Shown here: positions 1 to 10,948 of the stretch, piece by piece
Numbering within the stretch: position 1 is the stretch's first letter
Layout of the letters: each line of letters opens with the position of its first letter
From: Manduca sexta
Taxonomy: Eukaryota > Arthropoda > Insecta > Lepidoptera > Sphingidae
Length of the DNA stretch: 64,000 bases
Assembly: GCF_014839805.1 (NCBI RefSeq)
Contig: NC_051116.1
Coordinates: 2,356,001 to 2,420,000, forward strand
Reading direction: 5' to 3'
Notes under the pieces: model-generated
Told to the model about the DNA's origin: nothing
The model's input: the letters and a program-made list of their open reading frames with translations, nothing else
Database searches by the model: none
Position numbers and translations under genes: made by a program

Positions 1-662
1 TTGTAGCGTTCTGTCGAATCGCACCTTAATGCCAGCCTCATCAATTAAGATGTAGCATCCAGATAAAGTAGCTTAGACTCATCTTCTAGTTATTTGTAAT
101 TATTTGATCAGCTCCTATAAGATATAGGAATCGTGAAAGGCCAACGTTTATGTATGTCTGTAGTTTAAACGTATCTGAAGGTTTGGTAATTTGTATTTAT
201 AAAGCTCTTGGTATTCATATCATGAGTTATTGAAATAAAACTATAAAATAGTTTTATATTATTATTATTTATGGATTATCTATTATAATTTTCTCCCGAC
301 ATTTCGAAGACTGCAGCCTTCACGGTGACTGCTGAGGCGTTGGTCGTCGGAAAAACAAAGTTACAATATCTTATTACGCTGTAGTCGGATATAAATTAAA
401 TATTTCTGTCAGTTATCTTTTTATTTTCTATTTCATTCAACACAACCGTAACTGTACCAGTGTCCAGTGACGAAACATAACGGATCGCTGGTCAGGAAAA
501 ACGCATCGAGTCCGGTCCGCCCACGAGACGGTTGCGAGACTGTCTGCTAGTGACGGCCGAGCAGGACTGGAATATGTTCCTGTTAAAAGATTTTTATATA
601 GGCAAAGCTTAGATATACGCCATTTGAATGATCTTTCCTTTCTGCCAAAATATAATTACGTA
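1..662. other. intergenic stretch
   Basis: AT-rich intergenic DNA with no convincing coding sequence. It contains one dispersed-repeat fragment at about 283-372 (listed separately) and a mildly GC-richer patch around 470-570 with no recognisable motif. Confidence 0.5.
283..372 (+). repeat. dispersed repeat H fragment
   Basis: The segment carries the string cccgacatttcgaagactgc followed by gccttc and a GTGAC-type core. Related copies occur in this window at about 27441-27530 (same strand) and, in reverse complement, at about 37957-38025 and 50690-50765. The copies share the 'tttcgaagactgcagccttc' type core and an AT-rich flank. Recurrence in both orientations shows a dispersed repeat. The class is not identified. 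Confidence 0.65.
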
Positions 663-925
663 CCCCCTTATTCATAGACTTTATTTATGTAAGGACAGAG
701 CATTGCTGTGATAACAAGTTTGTTTCTCAGCTTTGTTTCTCTGACAGCTTGCTGTTTCTTTCAGGTGTGTTTATCTGACAGAAAACTAGATTAAATTTGT
801 ATCTCAATATTAGCCAATCACAATGGTCCTATGTCTGCGCACTGCAATGACTGACATGCCGTCAGCACTGAGAAACAGACTTGTTATACATAACATAGCT
901 CCATCCTTAGATAATAATCGGCAAA
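663..925 (+). mobile_element. MITE family E copy, degraded right end
   Basis: Begins right after a TA dinucleotide with the terminus ccccctta ttcatagac shared by four other copies in the window. It continues through the family-specific 'gctgtgataacaag' motif. The right half contains the inverted version (gcactgagaaacagacttgttat at about 868-890), but the outer right terminus has decayed. Non-autonomous, with no coding capacity. Confidence 0.7.
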
Positions 926-1486
926 ATAGTTTTATTTCTAAGAAATATCATATGTATAAACACTGTTTGGCAGATTACTGGTAAAAAAGAGCAGTGTTTA
1001 AGATGGCTCTTACGATGTAGTTACATTGAAAGTGACAATTTTTATTTGCGCAGTAATAAGCACAAAACACGTCCTTTTTAAATGGTCAAAGGGCCAAAGT
1101 TCACTGTGTCTGTATTAGAGTGTAATCCAGATAGAATACTTGATGAGAGATGAAATATTTAACGGGTAAAGTGCCTTGACATAGTTGTATTCGGTACTGT
1201 TGCAGTCTTTATTTTGAACTCGGCTATGGGCACCATGCATCGTATTTTTATTCTGAGAAAGAACTTTCAACTTTCAAAATTAAAATTTATTTATCCCTCT
1301 CGGAACATCACTAAGTCTGCGCCTGGCTTGTCAATAGCAGACGACGGCCGATTCCGCTGTGAACCTATTTTGTAGTTATGTTTCCCAAAGGTATATTTCA
1401 TAATAAACCAATGCATAGATAATAGAGAGCCAATAGAGAATAGAGAGTCAATTTTTCCAAATTGACTTTTTGAAAATTGACTTTTT
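926..1486. other. intergenic stretch
   Basis: No gene or clear repeat recognised. The last 70 bases contain short redundant strings (several copies of 'attgactttt' and 'aatagagag') leading into the perfect hairpin that follows. Confidence 0.5.
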
Positions 1487-1536
1487 AATGAACAGGAATG
1501 ACTATGTACTTCCGTACATAGTCATTCCTGTTCATT
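1487..1536. repeat. perfect 23-bp inverted repeat (hairpin)
   Basis: Bases 1487-1509 are the exact reverse complement of 1514-1536, separated by a 4-base loop (ttcc, 1510-1513). The arm contains the string gaacaggaatgactatgt. All 23 pairs match without bulges. It sits beside short AT-rich redundancies. It could be a foldback product of replication or sequencing, the relic of a palindromic MITE, or a transcribed hairpin. The perfect pairing argues against an old microRNA precursor, which would normally have mismatches. Confidence 0.95.
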
Positions 1537-1727
1537 ATTTCATATCTGTTATATCACTGGGCGTTAGTCAACTATTTTTAAATAGATTTATAATTTTATG
1601 TGAGTATTCTATTAAAGTAATGAATTAACAAGATATATTTGTACATACAAATAATTAATAATTATTTAATTATGCAAGATTTACAAATTTATGTCGGTAC
1701 TAGACATGGTAAGATGGGGCTGTGTTC

Positions 1728-1992
1728 CGGTTTCAAATACATTGTAGCCAGTGTAACTACTGGACATAATACTAATAATACTTATAACACTTACTCTTAT
1801 AATAATACTTACTCATATTAATAATACTTTCTTCTTAACATCTCATGTCTCAGGATGGCTAGCGCCGTGGAATACCAAACAATACTTTGTAATTCAAGGT
1901 GTTGGATGGTGCTGCTACTGTTTATGGACGGTCATATCGCTTACCATCAGGCGAATGGCTAGCTTGTCTGGTCATTCAAAGCAATAAAATAC
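1728..1992 (+). repeat. dispersed repeat C, 5'-truncated copy
   Basis: Contains the family-C landmarks 'acattgtagccagtgtaact', 'ggatggctagcg', 'tactttgtaattcaaggtg' and the 3' end 'catcaggcgaatgg...gtcattcaaagcaataaaa'. Other copies lie near 12.7, 27.8, 32.7, 42.6 and 49.5 kb. The constant A-rich 3' end and variable 5' end suggest a LINE/SINE-type 3' end. No coding frame is seen. Confidence 0.8.
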
Positions 1993-3590
1993 AACAAAAA
2001 ATAACAAAGTATTCCCTCCTCTATATGAAATGTAATCATACCAAATGTCACATTCCTCGATTCGCGTAAAGTGCTTCAAAAAAGGTACACAGTTCTTGCT
2101 TTATATATTAATATTGTAGATTTGGTTAGTTAAAATATGAAATAACAATTGACTGGCTTAAAAATGGAGCTTAGAATACTACGTAGGTAGAAGCATCGAA
2201 GCAATAATCAATAACTTTTATATGAACTAGATGTGTCAAGTGGAGAGATTTTGATAACTTATACAGCGACGCGACGTGGGCGTGTGTTTACGACGTTTTA
2301 GCTTATTAAACTAGATCTAAATGGTATAACGCAGGTTTGTGGACTAGAAACGAGGCTAGGCGATGTAGATTTGAGCCAGTTTGGGGCTATATGAGTTGGG
2401 GTGATAATGTAATTAAATGAAGGAGTCGTAGATAGAAAACAAAATTTATAGAGTCAAGTATTGTATTACTTTGTATGGGTGAGACGACTTTATTGTTTAC
2501 TATTTTATTAAAAACAAGACTAGTTGTAGCTGGTCTAAACTAAAAGAAGTATCTATGAAGAATATTTATATTATACTAAATGTGTCACGAATGAAACTTC
2601 GTTGAAAGATATTAAATCACGCATGCACTCACGCCTTTTATTCCTGAAGTGGTAGGTTGAAATTCGGTTACGAAGAAATCTATCGATTCAATATACATGC
2701 GACTCGCCGCAAGCAAGCTTCAAAAGCAAAAGTCAATTTGCTGTTACTGTCATAATACTCTGTAAAAATCGCTTACGGAAGATAACTTCTGCAAGTTTTC
2801 TTGCTAACAACAACTTTAGAGTTAACTATAATAACTTTAGAGTTGTCACAATTTAAGCAAAAGTAATAGTAACTTTGGCAGTGAACAAACTAGCCCGTAT
2901 TGCGTTAAGAGTGATGGTACACAGGACGGCCTCGAAACGTATCAAGGCTGCGGAGAAAATGCCAGTTGTTTCAACATAATTGTGCAGGCATCCAGTCGGA
3001 CCAGCTCGGGACGCGCCCGACGTGTTTTTCCTTATTTTCATGTTATGTTAGATCGTGCGTTTGGTTCTTTGAAATGTGAGATTAAATCTTTCTTACGCAC
3101 GTAAATAAATCCTATTTTGCCTAAATTCCATTTTTATAACATTAGCGTGTTTGGTTAGGTAAAAATAAACAGTCTTACTTATTAGAATTTCGCAGTTATT
3201 CTTAGTTAAAACACAAATTTACTCGATCAGCCGTAAGTCAAAACCCGCCATTTTGCCTCTTAATAAGGTTCAAACTAAGAAATCGGTGATGTTTTTGACA
3301 GCTATTTAAGCAATTCTTAACCACATCTTAACGCTAAAACAAGTTTATAAGTAAGACTGAAAATGTGTAATCATTGTATAGCTTTCATTAAATTGTCATA
3401 TATATTTGTATATAATTTTATGTGAATAAAATCTACGTCGTTACGACGTCATTATTTTGTGACAACTTACATAATTCAATTTAGTTATAAAATTATCTAG
3501 AAATTAGCAATACGAGAGAAAAATGCCGCAAAAAGTTTGTTACTAAAGAAATGAAAGAGCACCTATAAGAAAGAATATTTTTAAAAATGG
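1993..3590. other. intergenic stretch
   Basis: About 1.6 kb of AT-rich DNA in which I recognise no gene, RNA or repeat. A GC-richer patch at about 2890-3030 has no recognisable motif or protein similarity. Confidence 0.5.
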
Positions 3591-3591
3591 T

Positions 3592-3845
3592 TTGCGTATA
3601 TCTTTGTGGTGTAGTGGTATTGTATGCGCGGTACAGCACCATTCTGACCTGCCGAGTTTGATTTGCCGAGTTGGAAAACGTGATATAATATTTTTTTCGT
3701 TCAATATCAGTCTTGAGTCTGAAATTTATGCCCGATATGGCGATAGGCTCGCCAACTATCTCAATTTGGGATGGAACACACTTGGTGAAAAGTGGGAGCC
3801 CTAGATACATCTCTGTCTACCCCTTCAGCTCTTAGGTCAAGCGAT
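3592..3845 (+). repeat. tRNA-derived SINE family B, diverged copy
   Basis: Diverged copy of the family defined by the intact element at 42237-42468. Shared landmarks are a head with GTGGTGTAGTGGTATTGTATGCGCGG, the string 'gcccgatatggcgataggct', 'cttggtgaaaagtgggagcc' and the tail 'tctacccctt'. The box B region is mutated (ttgatttgcc). Short reading frames in either strand are incidental. Confidence 0.75.
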
Positions 3846-3952
3846 TTTGTGTCATGTATCTTATAGGATACTGAAGCTACTTTGATCAAAATAAATAGAA
3901 ATATCACCGACTACAGAAACACTTTTACAAATATTTCACCAACCAACCGACC

Positions 3953-4132
3953 AGGGCCCTTATTCTGTATGATAGTGTAAACGTGTAACGCGGCCGTGTC
4001 AAGTTATCTTCGAGAAATGTGCATGGAATGGTATTCTGTAAGCCAAATTTCTATAGTCCTAAACATGATGCGTTGTGTTACGTGCTTGTTACGCACTGTC
4101 AAAATAACGTGCGGGATAGAGAATAAGGCCCC
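3953..4132 (+). mobile_element. MITE family F, single copy
   Basis: A 180-bp element bounded by inverted termini: agggcccttattctgtat on the left and a right end whose reverse complement reads ggggccttattctctatcc. It is nearly identical to the three tandem copies at 55761-56297 and to the inverted copy at 63051-63230. The inner strings 'aacgcggccgtgtca' and 'gttacgcactgtcaaaataa' are diagnostic. No coding capacity; the mobilising transposase is unknown. Confidence 0.85.
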
Positions 4133-4503
4133 AGTACGACTGTCAACGACCAATTGCCCCGTCTGTCAACCCTTGTTTATTGCAACAAGTTTCACAAACC
4201 CTAACAAAAATATTTTAAGCTAACACAAAATTGTCAGCGTATGCGCAGCGCCTAACTGTAGATCGACGGGTCTTTATTATAGTGAAAATTTGACGAACTA
4301 CCCACCGCCTCCCACGCACGCCTACCTTCGGATTAGTAGGAGAAATGTTGCTTCCGGTGTGATATTCTCGACGTTTTTCGGTCCATTTTATCTTATTTTA
4401 TTAGTGCCTAAAATTTAAAACATGGTGTTGTGGGCGAGGAATTGTGTAGAGAAGCCCCGGGAATCTAATACCACCAATATAAATACCAATTTGTGATACG
4501 GGT

Positions 4504-4772
4504 TATCCTCTACTACTGAGAGAGATTAGATCTTAGTCCACCACGCGGGCCTAGTGCGGATTGGTAGACTTCACACATCCTCGAAATTCCTATTGAGAAC
4601 TTCTCGGGTTTGCAGGTTTCCTCACTATGATTTCCTTCACCGAATGAAAGCGATAATTTACAAAGAATACGAAAATTTTAGAATAGTCAGAGGCGTGTGC
4701 CCTTGTGATTCGAACCTGCGGACATTCGTTTCGGCAGTCCGTTCCACACCCAATTAGGCCATCGCCGCTTTT
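4504..4772 (-). repeat. tRNA-derived SINE family A
   Basis: Read on the minus strand, the head carries a tRNA-like box A (about 4750-4761) and box B GGTTCGAATCAC (about 4706-4717), the split internal RNA polymerase III promoter of tRNA-derived SINEs. The body ('aacttctcgggtttgcaggt', 'cctagtgcggattggtagac') recurs in at least seven other copies here, and several end in ATT-type tails. Not a tRNA gene: no cloverleaf is formed and the body is SINE-specific. Confidence 0.85.
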
Positions 4773-4775
4773 TTA

Positions 4776-5395
4776 TTATCAACGCAATCTATATTATTTA
4801 TGTTTCTCATGCAATATGATAGACAAGTTTGAGTGATCAAACATCAAGTATTGTATTATCTTTACATTCTAAACGTGATCTTTATTATTATATCTCATCT
4901 ATTGAGTATAATCCATGGTGAAACGATGAATGGTTAGACTAAAAACTCCAGTGTATTGTCATGTGATATTAACGCCGATAAATCTCAGCCTAAAAGCGAC
5001 CTTTATGTGATGTACATTGCCGGTAATCTATGGTGAATAGTGTGAGTATTAGAAACGAAACTGCAATGTATAGTTGTTAGTGCACAAAGCGAACGCATTA
5101 GCGGCATACACTTTCTCCGTATGACTTGATGGTATGGTTTGTTTAGCATTATCTTTCGATGATACATTGACCCCTTTATATACATGTCTTTATGCTTTAA
5201 GAGGTAGACAGAGGTGTTGTCACATCCATATATCACCGTCTGTTTATTTCTTATATTAGACATCATAAACTGTGTATATTAGACACTAAACATTGTTTTG
5301 TTTTTTAGAAACTAAGAAATATCTATAATAAAATAATAAGCCTATTTATTTCCTGCAGATTAAAGTTTATAATGCTGTTTTACATATTTACCGTT
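4776..5395. other. intergenic stretch
   Basis: AT-rich; no gene, RNA or repeat family recognised. Confidence 0.5.
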
Positions 5396-5590
5396 TTAAT
5401 TGACAAAGTTGTACAGGCCAGCCGTTCTTTTTATTTCATCTTCCCAGCGTGATAAAGGTCTTCCCCTGATTCTTTTACCTAGCGGGCCCCTCCAGCTAGT
5501 TATTCTTGCAGTCCATCTCTGGTCTGTAAGTCTGGTAACATGGCCTGCCCATTTCCATTTGAGCTTTAGAGCACAATACAAAGCATTTAG
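5396..5590 (-). pseudogene. LINE ORF2 C-terminal fragment
   Basis: The minus strand encodes a 61-residue open segment with the pattern KLKWKWAGHV...RW..RI..W, then KRIRGRPLSRWEDEIKR..AG. This is the conserved tail found after the reverse transcriptase domain of insect non-LTR retrotransposons (K-W-x-GH-V and RGRP-x-x-RW-E-D). Only this tail remains: no reverse transcriptase motifs lie upstream on the same strand, and the segment stops soon after the motif. It is a 5'-truncated dead LINE copy, probably RTE- or CR1-like, with the clade not resolved. Confidence 0.75.
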
Positions 5591-5628
5591 ACAAGAAATA
5601 TCTATACCAACTATAAAATAAATTACTA

Positions 5629-5860
5629 ACCCCCTTATTCATAGACGTTATTTATTTAAGGACGGAGCATTGCTGTGATAACAAGTCTTTTTCTCAGTGC
5701 TGACGGCATGGCAGTGCGTAGACGTAGGGCCGTTGTGATTGGCTAATATCTCAATATTCTATAGTATATATTGAGATACAACTAGAGATAGTTGTATCTC
5801 AATACAACTAGAATCTAGATGGCTGTCAGATAAACCAACCTGAGAAACTTAACTGTATTA
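5629..5860 (+). mobile_element. MITE family E copy lacking right terminus
   Basis: Follows a TA and starts with the family terminus acccccttattcatagacg, then 'gacggagcattgctgtgata'. The centre contains a perfect 14-bp inverted repeat (5771-5784 with 5789-5802, loop gaga). The sequence fades out near 'cctgagaaactt' without the right-hand terminus, so it is a truncated copy. Confidence 0.75.
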
Positions 5861-5924
5861 TTGATACTGAACTTAAAATTTTCGATTCCAAAACGACTAT
5901 AAAATCACGCTGTATAATACTAGT

Positions 5925-6295
5925 TTTTGCGGTTCCACCTACGTGAAAAAGTTTTTCTGGGATAAAAAAAGCGTATAGCAGGATTAATGTAGCTTTCTAT
6001 TTGTGACTTTTTTAAAAACAGTTTATTTGTTCCTAAGATTGTTTCGCCTATGATCGTTTAATGAAACCGTCCAATAAACACGAATAATAACAATAATATA
6101 TTGTATAAAACGTATTACCACCTATTTATATACTGTGATACGTCTAGAATCCCTTATCATGATGAACGAGGCTTTATGTTATCAGTTAACTATGATAACA
6201 ATATATAGTCTCGATCTTTCTTTATTATTCAATAGTTTTTGTTGGCGATTCCGTCTGCGTGAAAAATCGGAATAAAAGCCATATTCTAAACTTTC
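5925..6295 (+). repeat. fragments of dispersed repeat M
   Basis: Two short pieces, about 5925-5995 and 6238-6295, carry the 'ccgtctgcgtgaaaaa...gggataaaa' signature also seen at 25228-25440 and 40085-40240. Fragmentary; the LINE-like assignment is from memory of similar lepidopteran repeats. Confidence 0.45.
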
Positions 6296-6388
6296 CTGTA
6301 TAAATATACTCACAGTTAAAAAGTATTTTTTTTATTTAGTCATGTTATAATTTACCAAAATAAATAATTCTTACATATTATAAATAAA

Positions 6389-6582
6389 GTCCCCAGCCGC
6401 TTGTGAGTCTGTCTGAACGAGAGAAACTCAAAAACTACGGAACGGATTTTGATGTAATTTTGTATGGATATAGTTTGAGAATCTGGGAAGGACCTAGGTT
6501 ACTTTTATTCCGGGAAAATATATAGCGGGTCTTTGATTCTGTAACGACTTTTTAGGTGGGCGAAACCGCTATCAAAAGCTAG
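6389..6582 (+). mobile_element. Helitron-like non-autonomous element (family G)
   Basis: Begins near 'gtccccagccgc', runs through 'tctgtctgaacgagagaaac' and ends 'ggtgggcgaaaccgc...aaaagCTAG|T'. Copies at about 10949-11192, 14222-14449, 26815-26854 and 30120-30310 end the same way: a short hairpin (best seen at 11166-11181 as CGCGGGCAAAGCCGCG) about 8-10 bases before CTAG and always followed by T. A terminal hairpin plus CTRR with T after it matches the known 3' end of Helitrons. No Rep/helicase coding is present. Family assignment is inference. Confidence 0.55.
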
Positions 6583-8217
6583 TAAATATCACTTGAACAA
6601 ACCATAATAAACATATTGTATTCTTCATTTTTTACTAGCAAAACAAACAAGTGCTATATTTTTTATTCGTTTTCCACGGAATCTTACTTTTATTTTCTTA
6701 AGTCTATATTCAATTAAGGCGCTTATGTCACATCACGTTCACAATCTAAGATCATAAATTTTTGTCACCAGACCGTAAAGATTCAAGATCATATTAGTAA
6801 GTCCCATGTATTCTATTAGTACGTTGCGCAAGTATGAATCGTGTCCATTTCGGGAGCCACTTTCATTACTCAGACGAGACATGTTTGACGTATCACTTTC
6901 ACTCAAGTTCAATGGTGACGCAATTGTAGAGATCGGATCTGGAGTGTGAGTACCGGGGTTGTACCGGAATTTATGAATACCGGGATCATGAGTTTTGGGG
7001 CTTAATAACGCGGAATTGTTGAGTATAATGGTTTTGACTACAGTTTAAATGACGGAAATATTTCGTGAAATTGATTACTTAGAGTATGGTAGAATATGCT
7101 AAGTGTGTGAATATTATGCCTTTTCTCATGATTAGATTAATAAGTTTAATTATGTAATCATTGTTTATATGAAACGTCTGTGATATTTAGCGACGTTCTT
7201 TTCTTGCTTATAATGCCAAAATACCAACTAAATCGTTGCATATCTCCATCAGAATTATCATACGTTCTCTATATTTACAAAAACCTTATTCTCAATATCT
7301 CGAGTCTTGACTTCGGCAAAAATCCCGGGACTTGCATCAAATTCCCGCACTCGCGTCCTCAACGAGTCATCTCAAGTTACAGTAATTAATGAGTACTCAG
7401 CATGTTGCAGTTTTTCAAAAGTAAATGCGACCAATCAAGGCAAAGTTAAAGCTCTTTATTCTTATTGTGGGGTCCATTCATTGCCACTTATGACGCGCGT
7501 TTCGAAACTGCGCGTGATGTTTTTATGATCCATAAAATAATTAAAGGAATATAAAATGTTATTCTGTTAATATGCGGTGATGTTTATCATCTTGTTGATG
7601 TAATTAGCGTCTTATTTATTTTATTTATTAGGTAGAGAGTCTGTTATAGATTTGTGGTATATATTTTTATATTATTTAAAATTTGAGTCAAAAAGATCAC
7701 GAAAATGCTTCCCGTCGGTTTCGTATATACAGTCATAAATTAATAGTTATTATTTAACCTTGCAATACAAAATTACATCGAATTAGAACGAGCGTATTTT
7801 TCTGTTGTTTTTGATCCACAAATACGATCGCTTTTTACAATCCATCGTAAAAGTTGACCAATCAGAATGCAGGTTTTTTTACATGCTTATTGTTTATTTT
7901 GATTGGTTTGTACATGAGATCGAAAAGGGCAGTAAAACAAGTCCCTATCCAGGATTAAAACTCACATTGTTCAACTTTTTGCCCAACTAAGCTAAAAGCC
8001 CTTTTCATACTGCTTCAAGAGCAGTGGCTTTTGTAAGAATATAAAGCTGTATACAAGCGGAACAAACATACATTGTGTACTAAACCATCCGAGCAAATAG
8101 CAATCTCACTGGTCGGAGTATAAAAGAAATAAAAACGCTCATTTGTCCGCCTCATTAGGCGCTAAGGCGCACACACACGGAGCGTTAGCATTGCTGGTCT
8201 TTTACCGCTAGAAACTA
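6583..8217. other. intergenic stretch
   Basis: No gene recognised. A slightly GC-richer patch at 7300-7510 includes the palindrome tgagtactca (about 7389-7398). Short open frames here show no family resemblance. Confidence 0.5.
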
Positions 8218-8345
8218 TCCCCCTAATTCATAGACTTTTTTTATCAAAGGACGTAGTAAAGCTGTGATAACAAGTCTGTTTCTCAGTGCTGACGGCATGG
8301 CAGCCTTCGTATTGCGTAGACATTGGGCCATTGTGATTGGATTGT
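8218..8345 (+). mobile_element. MITE family E, left arm only
   Basis: After a TA the segment starts tccccctaattcatagac, then 'aaagctgtgataacaagtct', 'cagtgctgacggcatggcag' and 'ccattgtgattgg'. These match the left arms of the complete copies at 55224-55481 and 57268-57538. Similarity ends at about 8345; the right arm is missing and a LINE fragment follows. Confidence 0.75.
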
Positions 8346-8404
8346 GTATTACTAAACTAAACCTATTTTTAGTTCGTTCAATCATGATACTTGATATTTT
8401 CATT

Positions 8405-8565
8405 ATTATGAACTGCAGGAAGTCCACTTCTGAACTCTGCGCCTCCCTCAAAAATTTCCAGGTCGATTTATTAAAGGCGACCCGCATCCAGCGACCTCCT
8501 GCTACATTTATTAGGTCATATGTTCACCTCGTGGGTAGATGTTCGACGCTGCGCTTGCCAGTTTG
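8405..8565 (-). repeat. LINE 3'-region fragment
   Basis: Contains 'gacccgcatccagcg' and 'ttcacctcgtgggtag...cgacgctgcgcttgcc', matching in order the segment near 30590-30780 ('gcccgcatacatccagtacc ... gggcgtcccacactacgtct'). This is the antisense of the C-terminal coding region of abundant insect non-LTR retrotransposons. Strongly decayed, with no open frame. Confidence 0.6.
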
Positions 8566-8996
8566 TATTATACTTTACGTCATAAAAAACGCCGCGTTTC
8601 ACACGCGCAGTGTGTCAAAACTCTTAGCGTAATAACAGTAGCCGTCGGTCGGAGGTATTACACGTCAATCCATTTAGCCTATTACACCTTTCACCTCGGA
8701 GTATATCCGTGAAGGAACGTTATTTGTTGCAGCGGCTAATTGACCGCCCGTTAATTATTATCCTTATATTGTAAACTTGGATTTGTTTTTTTATGATAGA
8801 CAAAGGCGTGATACAACGTCTTGATTAAGTTAAGCTTAGATTATAATGTCCAGTAATAATTTTGATTACGATGTCTTAAGAGTTTGACACGTTATGATTT
8901 CTTCTAGTGTGAGTATTCAAAGAGCTTTAGTACATACCCACATTGATGTAGGCAGGTGGGGGAATACTATAAAAATAGCTCTTATTTCCCATAAAG

Positions 8997-9255
8997 CACA
9001 CAACAGCATCACGCATTTATCCCCGAAGGGCTATGCAGAGGCGCAACCAGGGCACCCACTTTTCACCAAGTATGTTCCGGTCCCATGATGTGATAGAGAG
9101 CGAGCCTATCGCCATATTGGGTACAAATTCCAGACTCGGGGCTCATATTGAGCAGAAAAACCCAATATCACTTTCACCGACCCTGGATTCGAACCCAGGA
9201 CTACAGAGCGCTGTCGTACCGCACATGCAGTACAACTGCGCCACTGAGGCAGTTC
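8997..9255 (-). mobile_element. tRNA-derived SINE family B with 13-bp target duplication
   Basis: On the minus strand the head reads tgcctcagtggcgcagttgt, with box B-like GGGTTCGAATCCAGGG downstream, followed by the family body ('gcagaaaaacccaatatcac' and 'gagcctatcgccatattggg' as written on the plus strand). The copy is flanked by a perfect 13-bp direct repeat, atttcccataaag, at 8984-8996 and 9256-9268. This is direct evidence of LINE-mediated insertion. No protein coding. Confidence 0.93.
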
Positions 9256-9558
9256 ATTTCCCATAAAGAAAATAAAATAATTGTTTGACTATAAAACGTT
9301 ACAGACATTCACTGCAAATTTTATACTGGTCATAATGCAGAGTGCTGCGATGTCCTGGTTTCCTTATCATTATCATGTTTGCAAGATTTTGTCATCGTCT
9401 AGATAACGGTCTGTTTGTTACACTGACATCAATTCAAGTGTAATTTTTTACACTTTTGTTAGATGTTTTTCAATCCGCATAGAACGTTCTAAATATTTCA
9501 TTGAATTAGTTCAGTAAAACCTGGATTTTTTTGTTCATACGCGTACGTCAACGTGGCC

Positions 9559-9770
9559 TACACCTGTAAGTTGAGTGGGGTTCAATAGAATGTCGACTGA
9601 CGTGAGATGATTACCCCTCGTCAGTCGACACAATTATGCCGGCCTGTTGGAACCGGATATACACAGGCTGATCCCGGAACGCGACACTTACGTGGGCCAC
9701 TATGGCGGGTTTTAACATCTTGTGTACGATGGTCGTTATCCGGACGGATATAAATTATATCCTACCACCA
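9559..9770 (-). repeat. dispersed repeat D
   Basis: Carries the family-D strings 'tgtcgactgacgtgagatga', 'cacaattatgccggcctgtt', 'ggaacgcgacacttacgtgg' and 'cggacggatataaattatat'. Other copies are at 10279-10493 (+), 22003-22255 (-), 38425-38550 (+, partial) and 49008-49225 (+). With the 10279 copy it forms an inverted pair 508 bp apart. Class not identified. Confidence 0.85.
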
Positions 9771-10278
9771 GCAAAATACCATAATGTTTTATTCCTGGAA
9801 AAATTCTTCGCGCATTCGCAGTATCGGGTGCCATATAAATGCAATAACTATAGTTCGGTTTGAAGGTTATCCATAGTGTAAATACCTGTCATTAAGAGAT
9901 TCACTTTGATAAGGTGATGAGTGCTGCAAATTGTAATCTGATTGGCGTTGCTTTTGTTGATTCTCGTGGTAGTTATTATAGTAACAAGCATTTTCAACCT
10001 TAACATCAACATAATAACATCCATAGTTATGAGTAACTTTAATTATAATGATTATTCTCACGCAATTGTCTTGTCAATTATTGTAGTAATGAATTTCATG
10101 TCTTGACTGCAATTATGTTCCCCACGTGATTAATAAAGATTTTGATTTATTTTTATGTCTATTTCCATTTGATAAATAGTTATATCATCATTTATCTTTT
10201 TACATATTCCCATAAATAGCCTACACTATTTTGATCTTCTTCATTTAGAACTGAAATGCAAAATCCCGAGTAAAACTT
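9771..10278. other. spacer between inverted D repeats
   Basis: About 500 bp of AT-rich sequence between oppositely oriented D repeats. No reading frame with recognisable product. Confidence 0.5.
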
Positions 10279-10493
10279 ACTGGTGGATATATTTTATATC
10301 CGCCCGGATAACGACCACCGTACACAAGGTGTTAAAGCTCGCCATAGTGGCCCACGTAAGTGTCGCTTTCCGGGATCAGCCTGTGTATATCCGGTTCCAA
10401 CAGGCCGGCATAATTGTGTCGACTGCCGAGGGGTTATCTCTCGTCAGTCGACATTCTATTGGACCACACTCCACTTATCATCAGGTGCAGTGA
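10279..10493 (+). repeat. dispersed repeat D
   Basis: Starts tactggtggatatattttat and runs through 'ggccggcataattgtgtcga', 'cgtcagtcgacattctattg' to 'atcatcaggtgcagtg'. It is the closest inverted partner of the copy at 9559-9770. The short open frame across it is incidental to the repeat. Confidence 0.85.
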
Positions 10494-10948
10494 AGTTTTT
10501 TCATCGTGCCCATAAAAAAAAATAGGTAATCATAAATGTTACAAGTATATTTAAATAAGTTATCAGTTCATGGATAATTTTATATAATTAAATGGCTCGG
10601 TAGAAATCAATAATTGCAGTTCGCCCGCAGTCCATGTCGTGACTGCAAATACTTTAAAGTTTCCAAACGAATTAAAGGAAAATTAACAAGCCATTTTAAC
10701 TATGATTGTTACGGAATTAATTTTAATTATTTTACAAGCTCTTGAAGGGAAATACGAGGAAACTATGCGATAGTTCACCTTAAGCGTTTTGAAACTATTT
10801 GACTAATTTCGTCGAAATCAATTCAGCAATTTACATTATGCCCATACTTCTGATAAATATACAAACATCTTCATTACTTATGCGTGATTTAAATAAACAA
10901 TTAAAATGGCTTGTATATCTATCTATATTTATAATTTATAAAAAACAG

